A DNA stretch of 64,000 nucleotides. Source: Actinoplanes missouriensis 431 (GTDB taxonomy: Bacteria; Actinomycetota; Actinomycetes; Mycobacteriales; Micromonosporaceae). Positions 26,228-37,442 of the stretch are shown piece by piece. The notes beneath the pieces were generated by a model. It was not told the origin of the DNA. It saw only the letters and a list, made by a program, of their open reading frames with translations, and did no database searches. The position numbers and the translations under genes are program-made. How positions within the stretch are numbered: position 1 is the first letter of the stretch; each line of letters starts with the position of its first letter. Where the stretch lies: NCBI RefSeq assembly GCF_000284295.1, contig NC_017093.1, positions 2,976,001 to 3,040,000 of the forward strand. The letters run 5' to 3'.

Positions 26228-26297
26228 CCGATGGAGAGTTACCGAACGATAGTGGAGCAGCCCCACCCGAGGCCCTTCACGAAACAGAGGTTCGAGC

Positions 26298-27164
26298 ATG
26301 TCTCTCTCCCTTCCCGGCGGCACCTGGACCCTGGGCGACCTGACCGTCACCCGGTTCGGCTACGGCGCCATGCAGCTCGCCGGCCCGTGGGTCATGGGAC
26401 CGCCCGCCGACCACGACGGCGCGCTTGCGGTCCTGCGCGAGGCGGTCGCCCTCGGCATCACCCACATCGACACCGCCGACGCGTACGGCCCGCGGTTCAC
26501 CAACGAGGTGATCCGGGAGGCGCTCCACCCGTACCCGGCGCCGCTGCACATCGCGACGAAGGTGGGCGCGCTCCGCGACGAGCGGGGCGGCTGGCCGCCG
26601 GCCCGCCGTCCCGACCAGCTGCGGCGTGCGGTGGACGACAACCTGGAGGCGCTTGGTCTCGACACCCTGGACCTGGTCAACCTGCGCCTGGGCGACGCGC
26701 AGGGCCCGCAGCCCGGATCGCTCGCCGAGGCCTTCGAGACGCTCGCCGACCTGCGGCGGCAGGGCCTGATCCGGCACCTCGGCGTCAGCAACGCCACCCC
26801 GGAGCAGGTCGCCGAAGCGCAGTCCATCGCGCCGATCGTCAGCGTGCAGAACATGTACAACCTCGCGCACCGCCACGACGACGAGCTGATCGACCGGCTG
26901 GCCGCCGAGAACATCGCGTACGTGCCGTTCTTCCCGCTCGGCGGGTTCACGCCGTTGCAGTCCGGCGCGCTGTCGGCCGTGGCGGCCCGGCTGCACAGCA
27001 GCCCGATGGCGGTGGCGCTGGCCTGGCTGCTCCAGCGCTCGCCGAACATCCTGCTGATCGCGGGCACGTCGAGCGTCGCTCACCTGCGGGAGAACGTCGC
27101 CGGCGCCGGGATCACCCTCTCCGCCGAGGACGTGGCCGAGCTGGACCGGATCGGCGGGAGATAG
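26298..27164 (+). CDS. Aldo/keto reductase
   Basis: This 288-residue TIM-barrel enzyme shows FGYGAMQLAG, the catalytic Asp/Tyr pair in HIDTADAYG, Lys in IATKVG, and GVSNATPEQV. It reduces aldehydes or ketones with NADPH; the substrate is unknown. It is followed after 33 bases by an HxlR regulator. These regulators often sense reactive carbonyls or quinones, which would fit a detoxifying role. Confidence 0.9.
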   Translation: MSLSLPGGTWTLGDLTVTRFGYGAMQLAGPWVMGPPADHDGALAVLREAVALGITHIDTADAYGPRFTNEVIREALHPYPAPLHIATKVGALRDERGGWPPARRPDQLRRAVDDNLEALGLDTLDLVNLRLGDAQGPQPGSLAEAFETLADLRRQGLIRHLGVSNATPEQVAEAQSIAPIVSVQNMYNLAHRHDDELIDRLAAENIAYVPFFPLGGFTPLQSGALSAVAARLHSSPMAVALAWLLQRSPNILLIAGTSSVAHLRENVAGAGITLSAEDVAELDRIGGR

Positions 27165-27197
27165 CCTTCGACGAAAACAGGTGACCGGGGAGGCGGG

Positions 27198-27641
27198 ATG
27201 GCGACCACGACGGCGGCCACGGCGAAAGCACAGGCCAAGGCGGATTACAACGCCTTCCTCGCGGTGTGCCCGAGCCACAAGGTGCTGGAGCGGATCTCCG
27301 GGAAGTGGGTCACCCTCATCCTGTCCGCCCTCGGCAGCGGGCCGGACTGCGCCGGCGACCCGCGCCCCATGCGCTATTCGGAGCTGTCCCGGGTGCTGGC
27401 CGGCGTCAGCCAGAAGATGCTCACCCAGACCCTGCGGTCCCTGGAGCGCGACGGCCTGATCAGCCGCACGGTGACGCCGACCGTGCCCGTGACGGTCGCC
27501 TACGAGCTGACCGACCTGGGCCTGTCCCTGCACGCGACGATGCAGGGCTTGAAGGCCTGGGCCGAGTCGCACATCGACGAGGTGTCCGAGCACCGCGCCG
27601 CCTACGACGACGCCGTCAGTCCAGCTTCGGCTGCTCCATGA
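27198..27641 (+). CDS. HxlR family transcriptional regulator
   Basis: This 147-residue winged-helix protein has the HxlR hallmarks CPSHKVLERISGKWVTLIL, MRYSELSRVLAGVSQKMLTQTLRSLERDGLI and YELTDLGLSL. Cys24 sits where redox-sensing HxlR/YodB-type proteins carry their sensor cysteine. GGGAGG precedes the ATG. It probably regulates the adjacent reductase and itself. Its end overlaps the convergent gene by 26 bp. Confidence 0.9.
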   Translation: MATTTAATAKAQAKADYNAFLAVCPSHKVLERISGKWVTLILSALGSGPDCAGDPRPMRYSELSRVLAGVSQKMLTQTLRSLERDGLISRTVTPTVPVTVAYELTDLGLSLHATMQGLKAWAESHIDEVSEHRAAYDDAVSPASAAP

Positions 27642-28407
27642 GGTCGCGTGCGGACAGGTCCGCCACGGCGCTGCCGTCGGTGAGGCGCAGCGTCAGCGAG
27701 GTGCTGTTGGTGCTCGACTCCTCGAGTCCTTCGGGGTACCACGCGGCGAAGAACCCGTCGTTCACCGTCGCCCGGATCGTCGGGCCGGCCGCGCCGTCCC
27801 GGTCCCGCACGGTGATCTCGACGGCGTCGACCCGCGAGCCGAGGCGTCCGGCCATCAGCCGCGCGTAACCCTCGTCGGTGTGGACCTGAGGCCAGGCGTA
27901 CAACTCGATGCCCCGGGCACCGAGGGCGGCCGCGTCGACCGGGGCGGCGAGGATGCTCGTGTCGTGCACCCGGCCGTCCCGGTCCCGGAAACACGTGACG
28001 CTCCCGCCGTCGGTGAGGACATTGACGTACGCGTAATCCCCGCGCCGTTCCCCGATCGCGACCCGGGTGCCGGGCGTGCCGGGCGCGGGGAGGCACCGGC
28101 TCGCGATGTCCTGCGCCTCGGCGGCGGGCAGCGGGCTCGGGTCGGTGGTCCAGGAGGCGTACGCCCGGTCCGCGCCGACGGCGTTGACGGCGAACACGGT
28201 GGCGGCGGCCAGGGTGAGGGCGGCGCCGGCCATGACCAGCCGCGGCCGCCGGCGCCGCGCGGCAATCGTGATCGGCTCGGCCGGTGTGGCCGGGTCGGAG
28301 CGCAGGACGCCGTCGAGGAGGGCCTGCGCGGACGGCTGCCGGGTGCGGGTGGGTACGGGTTCGGCCGCGCTGCGCAGAGCCTGGTCGAGATCGCGGTGGT
28401 GGGTCAT
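27616..28407 (-). CDS. Membrane protein partnered with ECF sigma factor (putative anti-sigma)
   Basis: This 263-residue protein has a short cytoplasmic N-terminus (1-55), one membrane helix (about 57-75) and an extracytoplasmic domain. No zinc motif or known anti-sigma domain is visible. The four-base overlap (ATGA) with the upstream ECF sigma gene makes an anti-sigma or sensor role the most likely function, but this rests on context only. Confidence 0.7.
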   Translation of the reverse strand: MTHHRDLDQALRSAAEPVPTRTRQPSAQALLDGVLRSDPATPAEPITIAARRRRPRLVMAGAALTLAAATVFAVNAVGADRAYASWTTDPSPLPAAEAQDIASRCLPAPGTPGTRVAIGERRGDYAYVNVLTDGGSVTCFRDRDGRVHDTSILAAPVDAAALGARGIELYAWPQVHTDEGYARLMAGRLGSRVDAVEITVRDRDGAAGPTIRATVNDGFFAAWYPEGLEESSTNSTSLTLRLTDGSAVADLSARDLMEQPKLD

Positions 28408-28973
28408 GCGGAGACTCCTGCTGCGGTGGTGGGGTGGGCGGGCGGCTGGGGTTCGGGCATCCGGGCGTCGAGGTGCGGGCGCAGCAACCGGTGCAGGCGC
28501 CGGCGGGCCCGGAGCAGGCGCAGGCTGAACGCGGGCCGGGAGATGTTCAGCAGGGCGGCCGCCTGGGCCCCGGTCAGGCCCTCGAAGACGGTGAGCGTGA
28601 GTGCCTCCTGGTCCTTCACGGGCAGGCGGTTCCAGGCTCGGGTCAGGTCGACGCGGGCGGCCACCTCATCGGCTTCGGCGTGCCCGGGATCGTCCGGTTC
28701 CCGCAGGATCCGCAGCGTGAGGTTCTGCCGGCGCTGCTCACTGCGCTGCCGGTTGCGCAGCGTGTGGTGCGCGGCGGTGAACAGCCACGCACGGGCGTCG
28801 CTCAGTGTGTCGGGCACGTCGTCGAAGCGGCGCCAGGCGGTGAGGAAGACCTCGGCCACCACGTCGTCGGCGACAGCGGGATGAGTGCGGCGTTCGACGA
28901 AGCAGAGCAGATCGTCGTACGACGCCTCGAACAGCTCGCGGAACGCCGCCTCGGCGTCCGAAGGTGGTTTCAT
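28404..28973 (-). CDS. ECF sigma factor
   Basis: This 189-residue protein has region 2 (LFEASYDDLLCFVERRT, VADDVVAEVFLTAWRRFDDVP) and region 4 (LPVKDQEALTLTVFEGLTGAQAAALLNISRPAFSLRLLRARRRL). The ATG at 28973 follows GAGGGA; an in-frame extension to 29168 has no support. It is divergent from the acylase gene and coupled to a putative anti-sigma. Confidence 0.87.
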   Translation of the reverse strand: MKPPSDAEAAFRELFEASYDDLLCFVERRTHPAVADDVVAEVFLTAWRRFDDVPDTLSDARAWLFTAAHHTLRNRQRSEQRRQNLTLRILREPDDPGHAEADEVAARVDLTRAWNRLPVKDQEALTLTVFEGLTGAQAAALLNISRPAFSLRLLRARRRLHRLLRPHLDARMPEPQPPAHPTTAAGVSA

Positions 28974-29166
28974 ACTTCCCTCATGTGCGGCCGGGCCGCC
29001 GCTGCTACATGTTGCTTCCGTCGTCCGCCCGACCCATCGTGGGGTACGGGCGGCGAACAGCCCATGCCGGGTACGGGGTATACGCGCGCCACCGTCGGCA
29101 GGCAGGATGTCCACAGGTGACAGTCCCGGTGGAGCCGCCGGGTATCGCATCGAGGGGGATGCCTCC

Positions 29167-31533
29167 ATGAGAGCCTTGTCCGTGCGCCTCGCCGCAGCGG
29201 CGGTCGCCGCCGGAGTGGTCGTCGCCGGCGCCGCCGTGCCATCACCGGCCTCCGGATTCGAGCGTGATCGCGGCTACGCGGCGCTGATCCGCCGGGCGTC
29301 GTACGGTGTCCCGCACATCACCGCCGGTAACTTCGCCGGCCTCGGCTTCGGTGTCGGTTACGTGCAGGCCGAGGACAACATCTGCGTCATCGCGGAGGAC
29401 GTGGTGACGGTCAGCGGCGAGCGGTCCCGCTGGTTCGGGGCGGCCGGGCCGGACGACGCCAACGTGCGCAGCGACCTGTTCCACCGCAAGGCGATCGACG
29501 AACGGGTCGTCGACCGGCTGCTGGAGGGACCTCGCGACGGTGTGCGGTCGCCGTCCGACGACGTCCGTGACCAGATGCGCGGATTCGTCGCCGGCTACAA
29601 CCACTTCCTGCGCCGCACCGGCGTGCAGAACATCACCGACCCCGCCTGCCGGGGCAAGGCATGGGTACGGCCCCTGACCGTCACCGACGTCTGGCGTACC
29701 TCGTGGGCCAGCATGGTCCGGGCCGGCTCGCGGGCGCTGCTCGACGGCATCGTCAGCGCCACTCCGCCGGCCGCAGCCGGGTCCGCGACAGCAGCCGAGG
29801 CGCCTGATGCCGCCGCGGTGGTCGCCGCGCTTGACGGGGCGAGCGCCGGCATCGGCAGCAACGCCTACGGTCTCGGCGCGCGGGCCACCACGAGCGGCAA
29901 CGGCATGGTGCTGGCCAACCCGCACTTCCCGTGGCAGGGCAGTGAACGCTTCTACCGGATGCACCTCAAGGTGCCCGGCCGCTACGACGTCGAGGGCGCC
30001 GCCCTGATCGGCGACCCGATCATCGAGATCGGGCACAACCGTACGGTGGCCTGGAGTCACACCGTCTCCACGGCGCGCCGGTTCGTCTGGCACCGGCTGA
30101 GCCTGGTGCCGGGGGACCCCACCTCCTACTACGTCGACGGCCGGCCGGAGAAGATGCGCGCCCGCACGGTCACGGTCCAGGCCGGGGCCGCCGGCGCGGT
30201 CAGCCGGACCCTGTACGACACCCGCTACGGGCCGGTCGTCGTGGTGCCGGGCACCTTCGACTGGACGGCGGGCACCGCGTACGCCATCACCGATGTCAAC
30301 GCGGGCAACAACCGTTCCTTCGACGGATGGTTGCGGATGGGCCAGGCCAAGGACGTCCGCCAGCTCAAGGCGGTGCTCGACCGGCACCAGTTCCTGCCGT
30401 GGGTCAACGTGATCGCGGCCGACGCGCGCGGCGAAGCCCTCTACGGCGATCATTCGGTCATCCCGCGGGTCACCGACGCGCTCGCGGCGGCCTGCATCCC
30501 GGCGGCGTTCCAGCCGCTCTACGCCGGCAGCGGGCAGGCGGTCCTGGACGGCTCCCGCTCGGACTGCGCGCTGGGCCGGGACCCGGACGCCGCGGCTCCG
30601 GGCATCCTCGGCCCGGCGAATTTGCCGGTGCGGTTCCGCGACGACTACGTGACGAACTCCAACGACAGTCACTGGCTGGCCAACCCGGCCGCGCCGCTGG
30701 AGGGCTACCCGCGGATCATCGGCAACGAACGCACCGAGCGCAGCCTGCGCACCCGCCTCGGGATCGACCAGATCCAGCAGCGTCTGGCCGGGACGGACGG
30801 CCTGCCCGGCAAGCGGTTCACCACCGAACGGCTCTGGCAGACCACGTTCGGCAACCGGGTGCACGGCGCCGAACTGGTCCGCGACGACCTGGTCGCCCTC
30901 TGCCGCCGGGAGCCCCTCGCGACCGCGTCGAACGGCGCGACCGTCGATCTGACCGCGGCCTGCGAGGCGCTGGCCCGCTTCGACCTGCGCGTCAACCTGG
31001 ACAGCCGGGGAGCGCACCTGTTCAGCGAGTTCGCCCTCGCCGGCGGGATCCGGTTCGCCGACACCTTCGACGTGAGCGATCCGGTGCGTACCCCGCGCCG
31101 TCTGAACACCCAGGACCCGAGGGTACGCACGGCGCTCGCCGACGCCGTGCAGCGGCTCGCCGGCATCCCGCTCGACGCGAAGCTGGGCGACATCCACACC
31201 GACACCCGCGGCCACCGCCGGATCCCGATCCACGGCGGCCGCGGCGAGGCCGGCGTCTTCAACGTGATCACGAACCCGCTCGTGCCGGGCGTCGGTTACC
31301 CGAAGGTCGTGCACGGCTCGTCGTTCGTGATGGCCGTCGAGCTAGGCCGGCACGGCCCGTCGGGCCGCCAGATCCTGACCTACTCCCAGTCGACGAACCC
31401 GAACTCACCCTGGTACGCCGACCAGACGAGCCTCTACTCCCGGAAGGGCTGGGACACCATCAAGTACACCGAGGCCCAGATCGCAGCCGACCCGAACCTG
31501 CGCACCTACGTGGTCGCCCAGCGCGGCCACTGA
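29167..31533 (+). CDS. aac: Aculeacin A acylase-like enzyme (Ntn-hydrolase, penicillin acylase family)
   Basis: This 788-residue secreted preproenzyme has a signal peptide (about 1-30), an alpha chain (about 31-215), an Ala/Pro-rich spacer (about 198-230) and a beta chain starting at Ser231 in GIG-SNAYGLG. That Ser becomes the N-terminal nucleophile after self-cleavage. Long stretches (for example GYAALIRRASYGVPHITA and SDCALGRDPDA) match my memory of A. utahensis aculeacin A acylase, which removes fatty acyl chains from echinocandin-type lipopeptides and also cleaves N-acyl homoserine lactones. The ATG at 29167 is preceded by GAGGGG. It is monocistronic and divergent from an ECF sigma gene. 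Confidence 0.93.
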   Translation: MRALSVRLAAAAVAAGVVVAGAAVPSPASGFERDRGYAALIRRASYGVPHITAGNFAGLGFGVGYVQAEDNICVIAEDVVTVSGERSRWFGAAGPDDANVRSDLFHRKAIDERVVDRLLEGPRDGVRSPSDDVRDQMRGFVAGYNHFLRRTGVQNITDPACRGKAWVRPLTVTDVWRTSWASMVRAGSRALLDGIVSATPPAAAGSATAAEAPDAAAVVAALDGASAGIGSNAYGLGARATTSGNGMVLANPHFPWQGSERFYRMHLKVPGRYDVEGAALIGDPIIEIGHNRTVAWSHTVSTARRFVWHRLSLVPGDPTSYYVDGRPEKMRARTVTVQAGAAGAVSRTLYDTRYGPVVVVPGTFDWTAGTAYAITDVNAGNNRSFDGWLRMGQAKDVRQLKAVLDRHQFLPWVNVIAADARGEALYGDHSVIPRVTDALAAACIPAAFQPLYAGSGQAVLDGSRSDCALGRDPDAAAPGILGPANLPVRFRDDYVTNSNDSHWLANPAAPLEGYPRIIGNERTERSLRTRLGIDQIQQRLAGTDGLPGKRFTTERLWQTTFGNRVHGAELVRDDLVALCRREPLATASNGATVDLTAACEALARFDLRVNLDSRGAHLFSEFALAGGIRFADTFDVSDPVRTPRRLNTQDPRVRTALADAVQRLAGIPLDAKLGDIHTDTRGHRRIPIHGGRGEAGVFNVITNPLVPGVGYPKVVHGSSFVMAVELGRHGPSGRQILTYSQSTNPNSPWYADQTSLYSRKGWDTIKYTEAQIAADPNLRTYVVAQRGH

Positions 31534-31611
31534 CGCAGCAAGGCCACGGCGTCCACGCGATAGGTAGACTCGACCGAAGTAAGATCTCATCTAGCTTCGG
31601 ATAGGGCACCG

Positions 31612-33060
31612 ATGTTCGTAGGACGCCGTGACGAGCTCGACCTGCTGGCGAAGGCCCTGGGCCGCGTCCGGCGGACCGGTGAGGGCCGTTCGGTCGCCCT
31701 CCGCGGACGCCGGCAGGTCGGCAAATCCCGCCTCGTCCAGGAGCTCTGCGATCGATCGGGCCTGCCGTACTGCTTCTATACGGCGGTCAAAGGCGCGTCG
31801 AGCGTCGAGGCGGTCGGCTATTTCCTGGAGTCGGTGCGGGACTCGACGCTGCTCACCCCGGCAGGTCGGGATCTCCTGCCCTCCCGGCCCACTTCCGGTG
31901 GCTGGGGGGACATGCTGCGCGTCCTCGCCGGGGTTCTGCCGGACACGCCGAGCATCGTGGTGCTCGACGAGCTGCCCTGGCTCTCCGAGCAGGACGCGAC
32001 CTTCGACGGGCACCTGCAGGTCGTGTGGGATCGTCTGCTGGCCGCGAAGCCCGTCCTGTTGCTGCTGCTCGGAAGCGACCTGCACATGATGCAGCGGTTC
32101 ACCGAGTACGACCGGCCCTTCTACGGCAGGGCCACCAACATGCTCCTCGGCCCGTTCAACCTCGCCGAGACCGCCGCCGTGACCGGTCTGCGCGGTGCGG
32201 ACGCCATCGACGCCCACCTGATCACCGGGGGCCTGCCCGGCATCGCGCTCGAATGGGAGCCGGGCGCCCCGCCCGCCGACTTCCTCCGCGAAGAGATCAC
32301 CAACAAGACGTCCGCCCTGTTCACGGTCCCTGAGCAGTCCCTGGCGTCGGAGTTCCCCACTCCGGACACCTCACGGCGGGTTCTGGAAGCGGTCGGCGGC
32401 GTGGGCAGCCGCACCTTCGGCAACATCGCCTCCGCCGCCGGGGACCGGGGCGGACCGGTCAGCTCGGGCACCCTGTCTCCGCTGCTCACCCGGCTGGTCG
32501 AGGAGAAGCGGATCCTCGCCGTGGACAGGCCGCTGTCCACGAAGCCCAGCAAGCTGGCGCAGTACCGGATCGCCGACAGCAACCTTCGCCTCTACCTGGC
32601 CGTGCTGCGCGACGTCCAACAGCTGGTGCTGCGAGACCGGCTGGCAGCCGCCCGGAACGTCCTCGAGGCGCGCTGGTCCAGCTGGCGTGGCAGCGCGGTG
32701 GAGCCGCTCATCCGGGACGCGCTCGCTGTCGCCGCCGGAGCCGGGGACCTGCCCTGGAGCGATGGGTGGGAGGTCGGCGGCTGGTGGAATCGCCAGGCCA
32801 ACCCGGAGATCGATCTCGTCGGCGCCGACCGGGCCCCGATCGCGTCCCGGATCGTCTTCGCCGGTTCGATCAAGTGGCAGGACGGGCCCTTCGACCAGCG
32901 TCATCTCGACGAGCTGCGCCAGGGCGCCCTGCAGATCCCGGGTTTCGAGCCCGGCGTGAGCGGCCTGGTGGTCGTCAGCCGTTCCGGCACGAGTCTCCCG
33001 GACGCCGCCGTGGATCTCGTCTGGGGACCCGACGACGTCGTACGCGCCTGGCCGGCCTGA
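31612..33060 (+). CDS. AAA ATPase with DUF234-like C-terminal domain
   Basis: This 482-residue protein has a STAND/archaeal-type ATPase domain: MFVGRRDELDLL, Walker A GRRQVGKS (32-39), Walker B SIVVLDELPW, and LLLLLGSDLHMM as sensor. A winged helix follows, and the C-terminus (EIDLVGADR) resembles the nuclease-like fold of DUF234. The family is widespread, mobile and of uncertain function. Just upstream, CCGAAG (31574) and CTTCGG (31595) form an inverted repeat around AGATCT. Confidence 0.8.
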   Translation: MFVGRRDELDLLAKALGRVRRTGEGRSVALRGRRQVGKSRLVQELCDRSGLPYCFYTAVKGASSVEAVGYFLESVRDSTLLTPAGRDLLPSRPTSGGWGDMLRVLAGVLPDTPSIVVLDELPWLSEQDATFDGHLQVVWDRLLAAKPVLLLLLGSDLHMMQRFTEYDRPFYGRATNMLLGPFNLAETAAVTGLRGADAIDAHLITGGLPGIALEWEPGAPPADFLREEITNKTSALFTVPEQSLASEFPTPDTSRRVLEAVGGVGSRTFGNIASAAGDRGGPVSSGTLSPLLTRLVEEKRILAVDRPLSTKPSKLAQYRIADSNLRLYLAVLRDVQQLVLRDRLAAARNVLEARWSSWRGSAVEPLIRDALAVAAGAGDLPWSDGWEVGGWWNRQANPEIDLVGADRAPIASRIVFAGSIKWQDGPFDQRHLDELRQGALQIPGFEPGVSGLVVVSRSGTSLPDAAVDLVWGPDDVVRAWPA

Positions 33061-33216
33061 CCCGGCCGGTTCTCAGGGTTGTCAATCTATGCGATGGCGT
33101 CAAAACCTTTGACACTGTGGCACTGCGTGTACAGTTGCCGGATGGCTGGGAGGCGCCCGGCCGATTCCGCCCCCAGAATGCTCGGGCGCCTTTCGGTCGC
33201 CCGTGGACACCGGTGA
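33061..33216. promoter_or_regulatory. Intergenic region with dyad GTCAAA-N3-TTTGAC and promoter-like box
   Basis: In these 156 bases between two convergent genes, a perfect dyad (33099-33113) overlaps TTGACA (33109-33114), followed 15 bp later by TACAGT (33130-33135). This looks like an operator-controlled promoter reading right, but no credible gene follows; a 24-codon frame from 33142 has no ribosome binding site. Confidence 0.35.
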
Positions 33217-33807
33217 TCAGCGCAGCAGGCGGACGAGGACCTCGGCGAGCGCGTCGGCCGACTCGGCCGGCGAGGCGGGCGGCAGGAGGATGTGGCTGAT
33301 CGTCAGCCGGACTGTCGCATCGGCGGCCAGCAGCACGGCGGCCGGCTCCACCTCGGACGCGTGGGTGCCGGCCCACTCCCGGATCACCTCGACCGCGGCC
33401 GAGAGGACGGCGTCGGACCGGGTCGTCAGGTACGGCAGCAGATCCTCGGGCCCGCCCCGCACGGTGGTCAGGATGCCGCGCACCAGCGGGTTGCGGGCGG
33501 CTTCCTGCAGGGTGTGCAGGATCGCGGCGTGCCCGGCTGCGCGGACGTCGCTCCCGTGTGCGAAGAGCTGGGAGCGAACCTGTGCGACGAACTGCTCGAT
33601 CTCTCGGACGGCCAGCGCCTGGGCGAGCCCGGCCCGATCGCCGAACTCGTTGTAGACCGTCTGCCGGCTCACGCCCGCCGCGCGGGCGACCTGGGCCATC
33701 CGCACGTTCTCCCATCCGTGCTCGATGGCCAGGTCGCGGGCGGCGCCGACGAGCGTGAGGCGGAGCCTGGCCCGGCTGGCGTCACGGTAGGACGAGATCT
33801 CTTCCAT
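33217..33807 (-). CDS. TetR family regulator next to alkB (AlkU-like)
   Basis: This 196-residue protein has a TetR HTH (LVGAARDLAIEHGWENVRMAQVARAAGVSRQTVYNEFGDRAGL in parts). It starts 12 bases after the alkB stop on the same strand. In Rhodococcus and relatives a TetR gene ends the alkB-rubA-rubB operon and represses it; this position matches. ATG at 33807 has weak purines upstream. Confidence 0.86.
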   Translation of the reverse strand: MEEISSYRDASRARLRLTLVGAARDLAIEHGWENVRMAQVARAAGVSRQTVYNEFGDRAGLAQALAVREIEQFVAQVRSQLFAHGSDVRAAGHAAILHTLQEAARNPLVRGILTTVRGGPEDLLPYLTTRSDAVLSAAVEVIREWAGTHASEVEPAAVLLAADATVRLTISHILLPPASPAESADALAEVLVRLLR

Positions 33808-33819
33808 AGGGCCTGAATT

Positions 33820-34956
33820 CTAGGCAGGGTGATGTTCCCGGGCCGGCCGGTAACCGGCCACGGCGTTGGCCCGGCCCGCCTCGCCGCCGTAGTGCCGCAG
33901 CACGCGGTGGTCCATGACCCGTCGCCACAGCGGCGGAATCAGCGCGAGCAGCAGCATCGTCGCGTATCCGGCGGGCAGCTGCGGGGAGACGTCGAAGGTG
34001 CGCAGCGTCTGGTACCGCCGCAACGGGTTGGCGTGGTGGTCGCTGTGGCGTTGCAGCTGGAACAGGAAGACGTTGGTGGTGAGCCGGTCGCTGTTCCAGC
34101 TGTGCCGGGGATCGACCTTCTCGTAACGGCCCGCGGCGTTGCGTTGCCGGAGCAGCCCGTAATGCTCGAGGTAGTTGACCGCCTCGAGAACCGAGAAGCC
34201 GACGATCCCCTGCAGGATGAGGAACGCCAGCACGCCGGGGCCGAACGCGACGCACAGGACGGTGAACAGCGCGACGGTCATCGCCCAGGCGTTGAGGACG
34301 TCGTTGTGCCGGCTCCAGGGGCTGCGCTGACGCAGCCGGTGCCGGTTGGTCTCCAGGTTCCACGCCGATCGCAGACCCCCGGCGACGGTACGGGGCCAGA
34401 ACCGCCAGTAGGACTCCCCGAGCCGTGCGCTGGCCGGATCCTCGGGAGTCGCCACCCGTACGTGATGGCCTCGATTGTGCTCGACGAAGAAGTGACCGTA
34501 GCCGGTCGGCGCGAGGGCGATCTTGGACAGCCAGCGCTCGACCGATTCCCGCTTGTGACCCAGCTCGTGGGCGGTGTTGATGGCGATGCCGTTCACCAGG
34601 CCGGCGGTGAGCACGAGCCCCGCCGCCCCGAGGGCGCCGATCCCATGGCTCCACACCGCGCAGGCCATGACCAGCGCGGCGTACTGGACGGGCACGAAGA
34701 CGTAGGTGATCCAGCGGTAGTAGCGGGACGCCAGAAGCGCCGGCACGGCGGTGTCCGGCGGGTTGTCCCGGTCGTCGCCGACCAGGACGTCGATGAGGGG
34801 GATCACGCCGAGGATGAAGACCGGTGTGAGCCACCAGCCCCAAGCCGACCCGGTGGCGAGGGTGATGGCGAGGGCGGCGAACGGCAGCGTGGGCACGACC
34901 AGGGCCAGCGGCCACAGGGGCCGCTTGGTGTCGCGCCAGGCGAGGGCAGCAGTCAT
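33820..34956 (-). CDS. alkB: Alkane 1-monooxygenase (AlkB)
   Basis: This 378-residue integral membrane di-iron enzyme has the histidine boxes HELGH (130-134), EHNRGHH (159-165) and LQRHSDHH (301-308), plus NYLEHYG (261-267), the AlkB signature. It hydroxylates the terminal carbon of n-alkanes using electrons from rubredoxin. No rubredoxin is fused to the C-terminus or encoded next to it, so electrons must come from a distant gene. ATG at 34956; a promoter-like TTGACA and an imperfect dyad lie upstream. Confidence 0.93.
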   Translation of the reverse strand: MTAALAWRDTKRPLWPLALVVPTLPFAALAITLATGSAWGWWLTPVFILGVIPLIDVLVGDDRDNPPDTAVPALLASRYYRWITYVFVPVQYAALVMACAVWSHGIGALGAAGLVLTAGLVNGIAINTAHELGHKRESVERWLSKIALAPTGYGHFFVEHNRGHHVRVATPEDPASARLGESYWRFWPRTVAGGLRSAWNLETNRHRLRQRSPWSRHNDVLNAWAMTVALFTVLCVAFGPGVLAFLILQGIVGFSVLEAVNYLEHYGLLRQRNAAGRYEKVDPRHSWNSDRLTTNVFLFQLQRHSDHHANPLRRYQTLRTFDVSPQLPAGYATMLLLALIPPLWRRVMDHRVLRHYGGEAGRANAVAGYRPAREHHPA

Positions 34957-34966
34957 CCATCGATGC

Positions 34967-34991
34967 TTTACAAATGGTATTCGATTGTCAA
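34967..34991 (-). promoter_or_regulatory. Promoter with dyad upstream of alkB
   Basis: Read leftward, TTGACAA (34991-34985) and TTGTAAA (34973-34967) form TTnACAA-N11-TTGTnAA, with TTGACA fitting a -35 box. It may be the operator of the TetR encoded downstream of alkB. Confidence 0.45.
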
Positions 34992-35011
34992 GGACGTGCG
35001 GGATGACCTGC

Positions 35012-37372
<2,361 letters not shown>

Positions 37373-37399
37373 TGTCACAACTCCGCGGGCTGCCCGGTC
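37373..37399 (+). promoter_or_regulatory. ECF41-like promoter for the SDR gene
   Basis: TGTCACA (37373-37379) equals the -35 element reported for ECF41 sigma factors. Fifteen bases later comes CGGTC, near the CGTC -10. It lies 44 bases before the SDR start and faces the convergent ECF41-type sigma gene. Confidence 0.45.
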
Positions 37400-37442
37400 A
37401 GTGGTGGTGACAAGGACGTGACAGCGAAGGGTTGTGGTTCGT

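Noticed and set aside
29242..31314. 690-codon leftward open frame opposite the acylase gene
   Set aside because: Shadow of the GC3-rich acylase gene; no ribosome binding site or domain.
33142..33216. 24-codon frame MAGRRPADSAPRML after the promoter-like box
   Set aside because: There is no ribosome binding site, and the peptide is basic low-complexity typical of random GC-rich frames.
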